Made by a program: the position numbers and the translations under genes. The notes below the pieces were generated by a model that made no database searches, was not told the origin of the DNA, and saw nothing but the letters and a program-made list of their open reading frames with translations. 64,000 nt of DNA from Vibrio ishigakensis (GTDB lineage: Bacteria > Pseudomonadota > Gammaproteobacteria > Enterobacterales > Vibrionaceae), in NCBI RefSeq assembly GCF_024347675.1, contig NZ_AP024881.1, forward strand, positions 2,790,001 to 2,854,000, given 5' to 3'. Shown piece by piece: positions 8,577-17,671 of the stretch (the stretch's first letter is position 1; the number at the start of each line of letters is the position of its first letter).

Positions 8577-9416
8577 CTAATAGATACACGGATTTACAGG
8601 CATTCCGTCTACCCAAGTGGATTCAATCTCATATTCAACTAGCATGGCATCAGAAAGAGTGGAAACATCTATTTCCCACGAATACGGTTCGCCACCCCAA
8701 CTCGTAAATGTATATGTAACCGTCTGACCAGGTAAAACAATAGCTCCTTGCTTTGCATCATACCCACCAGCCTTGTTTTCTACCTGAAGTATAGTCCCGA
8801 GGACATTCTTGTTAGTAAAAGACAGCCTTATACTCGCTCCCCAATCTCCTGAAATAGTGCCTCCTTGCGAGATATATCCGGACGAAGCCTGCACAAAATC
8901 ATCTGTTCGAACCACTTTTACTGGGCTGATAGCTAGTGCAGAGTCTACTTTACGATCCCCTACATTCTTTACCTCATAAGTCAGAGTAGCTTGTTGCTCA
9001 GCAAATCCTGTCAAATCTACCTCATAGCTAATTTCGGGCGTCTCCCCGTTATAATCCGAACTACTCGCAGTCCAAGACGAACTGTTTACATTCCCCTTAG
9101 CTAGACTTTGCTTCTCTGCTGCAACCGCTAACATGGCTGAATAAGAGTCGTTAAACTGACTGCCGTACCAATAAGGCCACTCATTAGACAAAAACATCAA
9201 CTGTCCTGCGATAGCCTCATAGGCGGGTGGAATCATAAATGTCTGCTTTAAATAACCCTCTATCACATCCTCATTTACATACTCAGGCTCATCGGAACCG
9301 GCACTATCTATTCGTTCACTCGCATTGCTGATTATCACAGCCTTGGTCACAGGACATTCATTGGCTTGAGCAGATAGGGATATAAGAACAGCCAAGAATA
9401 AAATTGAAACTTTCAT
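8577..9416 (-). CDS. Exported protein of unknown function
   Basis: A 279-residue protein with a clear signal peptide (MKVSILFLAVLISLSAQA, cleavage before 'NEC'). I do not recognise its family. The mature part has a short helical region (about 40-105) followed by a long beta-rich half with Ser/Thr- and Gly-rich strands, which suggests a jelly-roll or Ig-like fold. It has only two cysteines, one at the start ('NECP') and one at the very end ('NPCIY'), which could form a disulfide joining the termini. I chose the ATG at 9416 with AAGGAGAG in front over the GTG at 9437. It is the middle gene, 10 bases after the previous stop. Confidence 0.75.
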   Translation of the reverse strand: MKVSILFLAVLISLSAQANECPVTKAVIISNASERIDSAGSDEPEYVNEDVIEGYLKQTFMIPPAYEAIAGQLMFLSNEWPYWYGSQFNDSYSAMLAVAAEKQSLAKGNVNSSSWTASSSDYNGETPEISYEVDLTGFAEQQATLTYEVKNVGDRKVDSALAISPVKVVRTDDFVQASSGYISQGGTISGDWGASIRLSFTNKNVLGTILQVENKAGGYDAKQGAIVLPGQTVTYTFTSWGGEPYSWEIDVSTLSDAMLVEYEIESTWVDGMPVNPCIY

Positions 9417-9426
9417 AGCACTCTCC

Positions 9427-10419
9427 TTAGTCACCAAAGTAATCTTCTGTAGGAACCAGCTTTACGTTTTCACTATGAGTCCAACCATCGAGCCCATTTT
9501 CAAAGTTTGGATTTAAGAACTCAGGGTTTACCTTGGTGGGAGAATCTAGGTAGAGATCTACCTCGGCTTCTAGGGTTGAATCAGGAATGTAGTGTGCCTC
9601 AATACCCAGAGCGCCATTCGAAGCCTGTAAGCCAGATAAAATGAAAGTGCCCGTTGCGCTAAGGTTATCAAATCTATAAAAACCATCGGGTTGAATGCTT
9701 GTTGCATACTCTTTGGAAAGCTCAGGGAACTCGACAAACACCATGACATCTTCTCCTGGTGTTTGACCATCCACATACACTCGACCAGAGATAGACGCAT
9801 TGCCCGGTTGCTCTACGTAAATGGTCACCGAATTACTTGGTCTCTTTTGCACCACGCTAGCGTGGGCACTACCTATATCTCCCTCAGAGGTAGTTACGTT
9901 AGCAACGAATCCCCCTTCTTCAATCGAGTCAATCTGAAACAAGCCGTTTTCATCGGTAATCACCGTATACACATTACCTGTCTGTGCGAAGAGCACTGAG
10001 ACTTCAGCCCCTGTCCTTGGCTCCGAGGCGTAGGTCAGCACAGCACCACTGAGATTGGCAGGGACATAACTCAAGCTAGCTATTGCATCACGAGCACTCT
10101 CGATCAAAAGGTCTGCATCTGTTTTTTGGATATGCTTTGGCATCAAGGCTATCGTCACATGCATTAGGGACTCTAGGCTCTCAATGGCCAGCTCCTTCTC
10201 ATCCTTTTTAAGCTGCCAGTGTGCTTCACTAGCCTTGTAACAAAGCACGCCTCGAACCAACCAGCTAACCTCAACCTGCTGAACAGTCTGGTAAACACCA
10301 TCGAGAGGAGGCGCTAAGGGTTTACAAAGCTTAAGTAGGTCCTCCGATGCCATGGCCATCTTCGACAATAGCCCTATCAGCAATAAGCCACATAGATAAA
10401 CAACCCGCAGTCTTTTCAT
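9427..10419 (-). CDS. Exported protein with carboxypeptidase-regulatory-like repeats, C-terminus apparently cut short
   Basis: A 330-residue protein with a signal peptide (1-24, ending 'AMA'). A helical region with two cysteines (about 25-120) is followed by two beta-sandwich repeats of the carboxypeptidase-regulatory type, each with a 'DENGLFQID' or 'PDGFYRFDNL' turn (near 125-205 and 208-290). The last 30 residues, 'NPNFENGLDGW...', look like the first strands of a further C-terminal carbohydrate-binding-like domain, which stops abruptly at 'EDYFGD'. First gene of the three-gene operon; ribosome site AGGAGGGAG. Surface or periplasmic role likely; specific function unknown. Confidence 0.72.
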   Translation of the reverse strand: MKRLRVVYLCGLLLIGLLSKMAMASEDLLKLCKPLAPPLDGVYQTVQQVEVSWLVRGVLCYKASEAHWQLKKDEKELAIESLESLMHVTIALMPKHIQKTDADLLIESARDAIASLSYVPANLSGAVLTYASEPRTGAEVSVLFAQTGNVYTVITDENGLFQIDSIEEGGFVANVTTSEGDIGSAHASVVQKRPSNSVTIYVEQPGNASISGRVYVDGQTPGEDVMVFVEFPELSKEYATSIQPDGFYRFDNLSATGTFILSGLQASNGALGIEAHYIPDSTLEAEVDLYLDSPTKVNPEFLNPNFENGLDGWTHSENVKLVPTEDYFGD

Positions 10420-10608
10420 CGCTCCCTCCTAATTGTGTCATTCACAAACAAGTCAAAAAGGAGTGTATTAACGGTGGGATTTTCTAAGGGATGGTTTGTT
10501 TGGGTATAACTCGCAAATGCAGGTATCAGTGGCAAGGCGATTTCGATAAGAGTTGTAGTTGTGAACTGTCGTTTTTCCGTGCTATTCTTCGCAACCATTT
10601 TTCTAGCG

Positions 10609-10638
10609 TTATCTTAAAGTTAACACTAGTGCTATCTT
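10609..10638 (+). promoter_or_regulatory. Possible gmk promoter
   Basis: TTATCT, an 18-base gap, then TGCTATCTT (extended -10 form), about 55 bases before the gmk start. The match is moderate. The rest of the 273-base gap between the exported-protein operon and gmk shows no other clear element. Confidence 0.35.
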
Positions 10639-10692
10639 TACTAATGCCGTGACTCGGCAGTTTCCAACCCTCACTTTTGGAGTTCCAACAAA

Positions 10693-11316
10693 ATGGGCAA
10701 AGGCACACTTTATATCGTTTCAGCACCAAGCGGTGCGGGCAAATCTAGTCTCATCTCAGCGATGCTTGAAAAGAACCCTGTTTATGCGATGAAAGTTTCT
10801 GTTTCTCACACCACACGTGGCATGCGCCCAGGTGAAGAAGACGGAGTGCACTACCATTTTGTACAGCGCCATCAGTTCGAATCTTTGATCGAACAAGGTG
10901 TATTCCTTGAGTATGCTGAAGTATTTGGAAACTATTACGGCACTTCTCGCGTATGGATTGAAGAGAACCTTGAACGAGGTATAGATGTATTCCTAGATAT
11001 CGACTGGCAAGGTGGCCGTCAAATCCGTGAGCAAATGCCAGAGTCTAAGAGCGTGTTCATCCTACCACCGTCAAACGGTGAGCTAGAACGTCGCCTGAAT
11101 GTGCGTGGTCAAGACAGTGCCGAGGTCATCGCGAAGCGTATGAGTGAGGCGAAATCGGAAATGTCACACTATGATGAATATGATTACGTTATAGTTAACG
11201 ACGACTTTGATGCTGCTTTGATGGATTTCAGAGCGATTCTGCGTGCAGAGCGCCTAAAGAAAGACAAACAAACAGCAAAATACAGTGGAATGCTTGCTGC
11301 GTTACTAGCAGACTAA
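10693..11316 (+). CDS. gmk: Guanylate kinase
   Basis: Gmk phosphorylates GMP to GDP with ATP. The 207-residue length equals that of E. coli. The P-loop '[11 protein letters not shown]' is at 10-20. The GMP-binding region has '[19 protein letters not shown]' with the conserved Arg and Tyr, and '[12 protein letters not shown]' is intact. First gene of gmk-rpoZ-spoT-trmH, a conserved cluster that ties guanine nucleotide supply to ppGpp metabolism. Confidence 0.97.
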   Translation: MGKGTLYIVSAPSGAGKSSLISAMLEKNPVYAMKVSVSHTTRGMRPGEEDGVHYHFVQRHQFESLIEQGVFLEYAEVFGNYYGTSRVWIEENLERGIDVFLDIDWQGGRQIREQMPESKSVFILPPSNGELERRLNVRGQDSAEVIAKRMSEAKSEMSHYDEYDYVIVNDDFDAALMDFRAILRAERLKKDKQTAKYSGMLAALLAD

Positions 11317-11328
11317 ACAAGAACACTG

Positions 11329-11334
11329 TATAAT
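11329..11334 (+). promoter_or_regulatory. Possible rpoZ -10 box
   Basis: A perfect TATAAT lies 43 bases before the rpoZ start, between gmk and rpoZ. No good -35 box is visible 16-18 bases upstream, so an internal promoter is possible but not secure. Confidence 0.35.
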
Positions 11335-11376
11335 TTCCCGTCATTTTGAAGTTTTATTAAGTAATTTGGAGTCCTC

Positions 11377-11649
11377 ATGGCACGCGTAACCGTACAAGAC
11401 GCAGTTGAAAAAGTTGGTAACCGTTTCGACCTAGTTCTAATTTCTGCTCGCCGCGCACGTCAAATGCAAACTGGTGGCAAAGATTCTCTAGTGCCAGAAG
11501 AGAACGATAAGCCAACTGTAATCGCTCTACGTGAAATCGAAGAGGGTCTGATTACTAAAGAAATCTTGGATGCTAAAGAGCGTCAAGAACAACAAGAGCA
11601 AGAAGCAGCTGAACTAGCAGCAGTGAGCAGCATCGCTCACACTCGTTAA
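11377..11649 (+). CDS. rpoZ: RNA polymerase omega subunit
   Basis: Omega helps assemble beta' into RNA polymerase and forms part of ppGpp binding site 1. The 90-residue protein begins '[20 protein letters not shown]' and has the conserved '[12 protein letters not shown]' and '[14 protein letters not shown]' blocks, the same size as in E. coli (91). It has a clear ribosome site (TTTGGAG). It sits between gmk and spoT, the usual gamma-proteobacterial order. Confidence 0.97.
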   Translation: MARVTVQDAVEKVGNRFDLVLISARRARQMQTGGKDSLVPEENDKPTVIALREIEEGLITKEILDAKERQEQQEQEAAELAAVSSIAHTR

Positions 11650-11684
11650 TCTGCTTATTCTCACGTAACCTTTTGGGTCTGAAT

Positions 11685-13805
11685 TTGTATCTGTTTGATA
11701 GCCTCAAAGACGTTGCCAAAGAATACCTTTCAGAGCCTCAACTAGAGGCTCTTCGTCGTTCTTATTTGGTAGCAAAAGATGCCCATGAAGGGCAAACGCG
11801 CTCAAGTGGTGAGCCATATATCATCCACCCCGTAGCTGTGGCCAGAATCCTGGCTGAGATGCGCCTCGACCTAGAGACGCTGCAAGCTGCACTTCTGCAC
11901 GATGTCATTGAAGACACTGAGGTCACCAAAGAAGAACTCGAAGGAGAGTTCGGAACTGCCGTTGCTGAGCTGGTTGATGGTGTATCAAAGCTAGATAAGC
12001 TTAAATTCCGTGATCGCAAAGAAGCTCAAGCTGAGAACTTCCGTAAGATGGTACTTGCCATGGTGCAAGACATCCGCGTTATTCTGATCAAGCTTTCTGA
12101 CCGAACTCACAATATGCGTACCCTAGGGGCACTTCGACCAGACAAGCGTCGTCGTATCGCTCGCGAAACCCTAGAAATCTACTCTCCGCTTGCCCACCGT
12201 CTGGGTATCCACAACATCAAAACTGAGCTTGAAGAGCTGGGTTTTGAAGCGCTATACCCAAATCGCTACCGCGTTCTAAAAGAGGTAGTGAAGACAGCAC
12301 GTGGCAACCGTAAAGAGATGATTCAGCGCATCCACTCTGAGATCGAAGGCCGACTTGAAGAAGTAGGCGTTCCATCACGAGTGCTAGGCCGTGAGAAGAA
12401 TCTGTATTCCATCTACAACAAGATGAAGACCAAGGAGCAGCGTTTCCATACCATTATGGATATCTACGCGTTCCGAGTGATTGTTGAAGATGTGGATACC
12501 TGCTATCGAGTGCTAGGCCAAGCGCATAGTCTCTATAAGCCGCGCCCAGGTCGCATGAAAGACTACATTGCGGTACCTAAAGCGAACGGCTATCAGTCAC
12601 TGCACACCTCTATGGTTGGCCCTCACGGCGTGCCAGTAGAAGTGCAGATCCGGACTGAAGATATGGACCAGATGGCGGACAAGGGTGTCGCGGCACACTG
12701 GTCATATAAGAACAATAACCAACGCAGTGGCACCACCGCACAGGTGAAAGCACAGCGTTGGATGCAGAGCCTACTTGAGCTTCAGCAAAGCGCCGGTAAC
12801 TCGTTTGAGTTTATCGAGAACGTTAAGTCTGATCTCTTCCCTGATGAAATCTACGTGTTTACACCGAAAGGTCGTATCGTAGAGCTTCCAGTGGGTGCAA
12901 CTGCAGTAGACTTTGCTTACGCTGTTCACACCGACGTAGGTAATACCTGTGTGGGTGCTCGCGTAGACCGTAACCCTTACCCACTAAGTAAGGCACTGAA
13001 GAACGGTCAAACCATTGAAATCATTAGTGCTCCTGGTGCTAGACCAAACGCTGCATGGCTAAACTATGTAGTGACTTCCCGTGCGCGCACTAAGATCCGT
13101 CAAGTTCTTAAGACCATGCGTCGTGAAGAGTCTGTTGCTCTGGGTCGTCGCCTGCTAAACCACGCTCTGGGTCGCCACTCTATCGATACGGTTTATCCAG
13201 AGAACATCGAGCACGTGCTCAAAGACCTCAAGCTTGAGTCTGTTGATGACATGCTAGCAGCAATCGGTCTGGGTGAGCTGATGAGTATTATCATCGCACG
13301 TCGCCTACTGGGTGATGCAGACTCACTGACTGAAACCAGCTCCGTTGAGCCTCGCTCTGATAAGAAACTTTCTATCAAGGGCGCTGATGGCATCCTACTG
13401 ACCTACGCTAACTGCTGTCACCCTATTCCGGGCGATCATATCGTGGCGCACGTGTCTCCGGGACGTGGTCTGGTTATCCACCGTGATACCTGTCCAAACA
13501 TCCGTGGGCATGAGAAAGAGCCGGATAAGTACATGGCGGTCGAGTGGGAAGATACCCATGAGCAAGAGTTTATCTCTGAGCTACAGATCGACATGCAAAA
13601 CAGCCAAGGTGCACTTGCTGAGCTAACTAATGTTATCTCTCGCACTGGCTCAAACATCCATGGCATTTCTACCGAAGAGAAAGATGGTCGTTTGTATACG
13701 GTGACTGTGGCACTGACCACCAAAGACCGCGTACACCTTGCTGGCATTATGAAGAAGATCCGTATCATGCCACATGCACTGAAAGTTCGTCGTCGCCGTA
13801 GATAA
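11685..13805 (+). CDS. spoT: Bifunctional (p)ppGpp synthetase/hydrolase SpoT
   Basis: SpoT degrades and weakly makes ppGpp. Domains in order: HD hydrolase (about 20-190, with 'LLHDVIEDT' giving His72-Asp73), synthetase-like domain (about 230-350), TGS ('DEIYVFTPKGRIVELPVGAT', from about 385), a helical part, a zinc-finger-like region with 'NCCHPIPGDHI', and a C-terminal ACT domain. I chose the TTG at 11685, which gives 'MYLFDSL', the same N-terminus and start codon type I recall for E. coli spoT; an alternative TTG at 11673 would add four residues. The length is then 706 residues. The hydrolase motif marks it as SpoT rather than RelA. Confidence 0.95.
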   Translation: MYLFDSLKDVAKEYLSEPQLEALRRSYLVAKDAHEGQTRSSGEPYIIHPVAVARILAEMRLDLETLQAALLHDVIEDTEVTKEELEGEFGTAVAELVDGVSKLDKLKFRDRKEAQAENFRKMVLAMVQDIRVILIKLSDRTHNMRTLGALRPDKRRRIARETLEIYSPLAHRLGIHNIKTELEELGFEALYPNRYRVLKEVVKTARGNRKEMIQRIHSEIEGRLEEVGVPSRVLGREKNLYSIYNKMKTKEQRFHTIMDIYAFRVIVEDVDTCYRVLGQAHSLYKPRPGRMKDYIAVPKANGYQSLHTSMVGPHGVPVEVQIRTEDMDQMADKGVAAHWSYKNNNQRSGTTAQVKAQRWMQSLLELQQSAGNSFEFIENVKSDLFPDEIYVFTPKGRIVELPVGATAVDFAYAVHTDVGNTCVGARVDRNPYPLSKALKNGQTIEIISAPGARPNAAWLNYVVTSRARTKIRQVLKTMRREESVALGRRLLNHALGRHSIDTVYPENIEHVLKDLKLESVDDMLAAIGLGELMSIIIARRLLGDADSLTETSSVEPRSDKKLSIKGADGILLTYANCCHPIPGDHIVAHVSPGRGLVIHRDTCPNIRGHEKEPDKYMAVEWEDTHEQEFISELQIDMQNSQGALAELTNVISRTGSNIHGISTEEKDGRLYTVTVALTTKDRVHLAGIMKKIRIMPHALKVRRRRR

Positions 13806-13822
13806 AAGCTGTAGTTGTAAGC

Positions 13823-14509
13823 ATGAGTCCAGAGCGTTTCCAAAAAATCCATCAGGTTCTCAAAGCGCGTCAGTCTGATCTGACGCTCTGCCTTGAGGAA
13901 GTTCACAAGCCAAACAATGTATCAGCGGTTATCCGTACCGCTGATGCCGCTGGCGTGCATAAGATCCATGCTGTTTGGCCTGATAAGAAGATGCGTACCC
14001 TGAGCCACACTTCGGCCGGTGCTCGCAATTGGGTTGAAGTGGATACCCATGATAGTGCGGAAGAGGCATTTAAAGCCCTGAAAGCTGAAGGTATGCAGAT
14101 TCTGGTGACCAACCTTTCTGATACCGCTGTGGATTTTCGTGAAATCGACTACACAAAGCCGACTGCTATCGTATTGGGCGGTGAAAAAAATGGTATCAGC
14201 AAGCAAGCTCTGGAATTAGCAGACCAAGACATCATTATACCTATGGTAGGCATGGTGCAATCTTTGAATGTTTCAGTGGCGAGTGCACTGATCTTGTTTG
14301 AGGCTCAGCGTCAGCGCCAACTCAAAGGCATGTACGACAACGAAGAGTCATCACTTTCTAAAGAGACGATTCACCGTATCCTGTTTGAGCGTGGTCACCC
14401 AGTATTGGCTAAAGTAGCCAAACGCAAAGGTCTTGGTTATCCACCATTGGATGAAGACGGTCAAATCGATGCCCCTGCCGATTGGTGGGCAGCCATGCAA
14501 CAGAAATAG
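13823..14509 (+). CDS. trmH: tRNA (guanosine(18)-2'-O)-methyltransferase
   Basis: TrmH methylates G18 in the D-loop of tRNAs using SAM. The 228-residue SPOUT protein shows motif 1 'NVSAVIRTADAAGVH' (with the catalytic Arg), motif 2 'VLGGEKNGIS' and motif 3 'QSLNVSVASALILFEAQRQ', which form the knotted SAM site. It follows spoT by 17 bases, as in E. coli. The usual next gene, recG, is not here; radC faces it instead. Confidence 0.95.
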   Translation: MSPERFQKIHQVLKARQSDLTLCLEEVHKPNNVSAVIRTADAAGVHKIHAVWPDKKMRTLSHTSAGARNWVEVDTHDSAEEAFKALKAEGMQILVTNLSDTAVDFREIDYTKPTAIVLGGEKNGISKQALELADQDIIIPMVGMVQSLNVSVASALILFEAQRQRQLKGMYDNEESSLSKETIHRILFERGHPVLAKVAKRKGLGYPPLDEDGQIDAPADWWAAMQQK

Positions 14510-14515
14510 TTCTCA

Positions 14516-14541
14516 AGGGGTTGGTTTTCCAGCCTCTTTTT
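14516..14541 (+). terminator. Terminator of trmH
   Basis: A 9-bp stem with two G-U pairs (14516-14524 with 14529-14537, TTTT loop) followed by T4. Its tail overlaps the stop codon of the convergent radC gene. Confidence 0.65.
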
Positions 14542-15214
14542 ACATCCAACCTCGCTCAGCGAACGATACCACTTCCCCATCTCCAACTACGAAATGATCT
14601 AACACTCGAATATCCACCAGCGCTAATGCATCCACCAGTCTTCGGGTAATTCTTCTGTCTGCTTGACTGGGTTCCGCAATACCACTGGGATGGTTGTGGG
14701 CCAGAATCAAGGCACAAGCATTGTGATGCAGTGAGCGTTTTACTACCTCTCGAGGATAGACATTAGCCGCATCTATAGTGCCCTCAAATAACACTTCATA
14801 TTCAATCACCCTGTGTTGATTGTCCAAGAACAGCACCAAGAATGCCTCGCGCGATCTGTCTCTGAGCATGCTCAAGAGAAAAAGTTTGGTGTGCTGTGGG
14901 CTAGTTAGAGCTTCTCCGCGCTCTAAGGTCTCGGCTAAATAACGTCGAGTCATCTCGATAAACGCCTGCAACTGCACGTACTTTGCAACGCCCAATCCCT
15001 TGTGCTGACAAAATACATGCTCACTGGCAGTTAACAGATGCCTAAGGGAACCAAATACCGTTAGAAGGTGGTCTGAAAGAGCCAATACATTCATCCCCTG
15101 ACAACCAGTTCTGAGAAAGATAGCCAATAGCTCTGCATCTGTTAGGCTCTCTGCTCCTTTGCTAAGTAACTTTTCCCTCGGTAGTGACTCTTTAGGTAGT
15201 TGTTTTAAGCTCAT
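14540..15214 (-). CDS. radC: RadC family JAB/MPN-domain protein
   Basis: A 224-residue protein with an N-terminal helix-hairpin-helix-like part and a C-terminal JAB/MPN metalloprotein fold. The metal-site pattern '[18 protein letters not shown]' (HxHx7D) is intact. RadC proteins were once linked to DNA repair, but their function remains unclear. I chose the ATG at 15214 ('[10 protein letters not shown]'), which matches the family start, over a GTG at 15226. radC next to coaBC matches E. coli, although there the two genes are arranged with rpmB downstream. Confidence 0.93.
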   Translation of the reverse strand: MSLKQLPKESLPREKLLSKGAESLTDAELLAIFLRTGCQGMNVLALSDHLLTVFGSLRHLLTASEHVFCQHKGLGVAKYVQLQAFIEMTRRYLAETLERGEALTSPQHTKLFLLSMLRDRSREAFLVLFLDNQHRVIEYEVLFEGTIDAANVYPREVVKRSLHHNACALILAHNHPSGIAEPSQADRRITRRLVDALALVDIRVLDHFVVGDGEVVSFAERGWM

Positions 15215-15385
15215 AGCTACTCGCACCCTATTGAATCGAAAAAGTATGGTTCGAATCGGGTTTAGTTTCAGAGGTTTATCTTATAATTTGAATCTGTGTC
15301 AGGGCTTCTCAAACTCGGCGTCAAACTCTAATTTCCCGTTAATATATGGTATGGTTAGCCGAGAAGTTTATTAGAGATAAAAAGC

Positions 15386-16591
15386 ATGCAACCTCTTGAA
15401 GGGAAAAAAATTGTTCTAGGCATTAGTGGTGGTATCGCCGCTTATAAATGTGCCGAACTGACCCGTCGTCTTACCGAGCGTGGTGCAAAAGTTAAGGTCG
15501 TTATGACCAAGGCAGCCAAAGAATTTATCACCCCGCTTACCATGCAAGCGGTATCTGGCAGCCCTGTCGGCGATAGTCTTTTAGATCCAGCCGCTGAAGC
15601 CTCTATGGGACACATAGAATTCGCAAAATGGGCGGACCTGGTCCTGCTTGCTCCAGCTACCGCTGATCTGATTGCCCGCATGTCTGCCGGCATGGGTAAC
15701 GATCTTCTAACTACCGTTGTTCTGGCAACGGACGCACCTGTTGCCATAGCACCTGCAATGAATCAGCAGATGTACAAAAACATCGCCACCCAAGAAAACA
15801 TCGCTACCCTCAAGCGTCGCGGATACATGATCTGGGGCCCTGCGGCCGGTGAACAAGCCTGTGGCGATGTTGGTCTTGGCCGTATGCTAGAGCCAATGCA
15901 ACTGGTAGAGCGCTCAATTGCTCACTTCCAGCCGGGTATCCTTGAAGGTAAAAAGATCGCTATTACTGCTGGTCCAACTCAAGAAGCTATCGATCCGGTG
16001 CGTTTTATCTCGAACCATAGCTCAGGCAAAATGGGCTTTGCCCTAGCTGAGCAAGCCGCTAATCTTGGCGCAGAGGTTACCCTAATCAGTGGCCCTGTAA
16101 ATCTACCTACTCCAGCAGGTGTGGCTCGTATCGACGTGTTAAGCGCAAAAGAGATGTTTGAGCAGGCGAATGCCCATGCAATCCATAACGATATCTTTAT
16201 CGGTTGTGCGGCAGTAGCAGACTATAGACCTGAGTCGGTTGCCGACCAAAAGATGAAGAAGACCGAAGACAGTGATGAACTGGTTATCCGCATGGTGAAG
16301 AACCCAGACATCATTGCTAGCGTTGCCGCTCTTGAAAAAAATCGTCCATTCACCGTTGGCTTTGCTGCTGAAACGCAAAACGTTGAACAGTACGCCATGG
16401 ACAAACTCAAGCGCAAGAACCTTGACCTCATCTGTGCTAACGACGTATCTCAAGCCGGTATCGGCTTTAATGCCAATGACAATGTGCTAACCCTATTCTG
16501 GAAAGATGGTACTGAACACCTTCCGCACGCGAGTAAAGCCGACCAAGCACGCTCTATCCTCGAAAAAATTGAGTCACTAAGTAAGAACTAA
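15386..16591 (+). CDS. coaBC: Phosphopantothenoylcysteine decarboxylase/phosphopantothenate-cysteine ligase
   Basis: CoaBC carries out two steps of coenzyme A synthesis. The N-terminal CoaC half (about 1-190) binds FMN and shows '[11 protein letters not shown]', the catalytic His in '[11 protein letters not shown]' and the Cys in '[12 protein letters not shown]'. The C-terminal CoaB half begins at about 190 with '[20 protein letters not shown]' and has the conserved Lys in 'DQKMKK'. The length of 401 residues is normal. It starts the coaBC-dut-slmA-lpxL unit; the gap to dut is only 2 bases. Confidence 0.97.
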   Translation: MQPLEGKKIVLGISGGIAAYKCAELTRRLTERGAKVKVVMTKAAKEFITPLTMQAVSGSPVGDSLLDPAAEASMGHIEFAKWADLVLLAPATADLIARMSAGMGNDLLTTVVLATDAPVAIAPAMNQQMYKNIATQENIATLKRRGYMIWGPAAGEQACGDVGLGRMLEPMQLVERSIAHFQPGILEGKKIAITAGPTQEAIDPVRFISNHSSGKMGFALAEQAANLGAEVTLISGPVNLPTPAGVARIDVLSAKEMFEQANAHAIHNDIFIGCAAVADYRPESVADQKMKKTEDSDELVIRMVKNPDIIASVAALEKNRPFTVGFAAETQNVEQYAMDKLKRKNLDLICANDVSQAGIGFNANDNVLTLFWKDGTEHLPHASKADQARSILEKIESLSKN

Positions 16592-16593
16592 AA

Positions 16594-17049
16594 ATGAGAA
16601 AAATAGACCTAAAAATCCTAGACCCTCGCATTGGCAAGCAGTTTCCTCTGCCACAATATGCAACCGAAGGTTCAGCAGGCCTCGACCTTAGAGCTTGCCT
16701 AGATGAAGCGCTGATCGTGACTCCAGGCCAGACCCACCTTGTTCCGACCGGTCTAGCTATCCATATTGGCGACTCTAGCCTAGCGGCGACCATTCTTCCT
16801 CGTTCAGGCCTTGGGCATAAGCACGGTATCGTGCTGGGTAATCTAGTGGGCCTTATCGATTCAGACTATCAAGGTCAGCTAATGGTTTCTGTTTGGAATC
16901 GTGGTCAAGACACCTTCACTATTGAACCCGGCGATCGTATCGCGCAACTAGTCTTCGTACCTGTAGTGCAGGCTGAGTTCAACCTAGTGGGCGATTTTGA
17001 TGCATCTCAACGTGGTGACGGTGGCTTCGGTCACTCTGGTAAACAATAA
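16594..17049 (+). CDS. dut: Deoxyuridine 5'-triphosphate nucleotidohydrolase (dUTPase)
   Basis: Dut hydrolyses dUTP to dUMP, which keeps uracil out of DNA and feeds dTMP synthesis. All five trimeric dUTPase motifs are visible: 'GSAGLDLRA', '[11 protein letters not shown]', '[11 protein letters not shown]' (with the catalytic Asp), 'GDRIAQLVF' and the C-terminal '[10 protein letters not shown]'. The 151-residue length matches E. coli. It follows coaBC almost without a gap. Confidence 0.97.
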   Translation: MRKIDLKILDPRIGKQFPLPQYATEGSAGLDLRACLDEALIVTPGQTHLVPTGLAIHIGDSSLAATILPRSGLGHKHGIVLGNLVGLIDSDYQGQLMVSVWNRGQDTFTIEPGDRIAQLVFVPVVQAEFNLVGDFDASQRGDGGFGHSGKQ

Positions 17050-17073
17050 GTAATAGCTAAAAGGACGTAGTTA

Positions 17074-17664
17074 ATGACGGGCAAACGTAATTCAAATCGC
17101 AAAGACGAAATATTACAGGCACTGGCGTTAATGTTGGAATCGAGTGATGGATCATCTCGTATTACCACCGCAAAACTGGCTCAGCAAGTAGGTGTATCGG
17201 AAGCGGCGCTTTATCGTCACTTTCCAAGCAAAGCACGTATGTTTGAGGGCTTGATTGAGTTTATTGAGCAATCAGTACTGGCTCGAATCAATCAGATCAT
17301 GGACAAAGAGAAAGATACCCTTACTCGCTTGTATGAGGTGCTTCGTTTTATCTTGTTGTTCGCTGAGCACAACAAGGGACTGAGTCGCATCCTTTCAGGC
17401 CATGCGCTTATGTTTGAGAACGAACGTCTTCGCGAGCGCATCAATCAATTGTTTAGCAAGATTGAAAGCCAACTCAAGCAAATCCTGCGTGAGCGTATGC
17501 TTCGTGAAGGACAAGGCTTCTCTATGGATGAGAAGATCCTAGCGTCAATTGTTCTAAGCTATGTTGAGGGTCGCATCAACCGCTTCGTGCGAAGTGACTT
17601 TGAAATCAAACCATCTGAAGACCTAGAGCAATATTGGGATCTTCTTCGTCAGCAAATTGCCTAA
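17074..17664 (+). CDS. slmA: Nucleoid occlusion factor SlmA
   Basis: SlmA is a TetR-family DNA-binding protein that blocks FtsZ ring assembly over the nucleoid. The 196-residue protein has the N-terminal helix-turn-helix ('[24 protein letters not shown]' region, about 28-52) and an all-helical C-terminal half that closely follows SlmA, including '[13 protein letters not shown]' and '[18 protein letters not shown]'. The dut-slmA neighbourhood is diagnostic and separates it from other TetR proteins. Confidence 0.95.
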   Translation: MTGKRNSNRKDEILQALALMLESSDGSSRITTAKLAQQVGVSEAALYRHFPSKARMFEGLIEFIEQSVLARINQIMDKEKDTLTRLYEVLRFILLFAEHNKGLSRILSGHALMFENERLRERINQLFSKIESQLKQILRERMLREGQGFSMDEKILASIVLSYVEGRINRFVRSDFEIKPSEDLEQYWDLLRQQIA

Positions 17665-17671
17665 GTAATCT

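Noticed and set aside
10416..10598. A 60-codon minus-strand frame overlapping the start of the exported-protein operon by ATGA
   Set aside because: No ribosome site and no recognisable family. Its last codons contain the ribosome site of the next gene. It could be a leader peptide, but there is no positive support.
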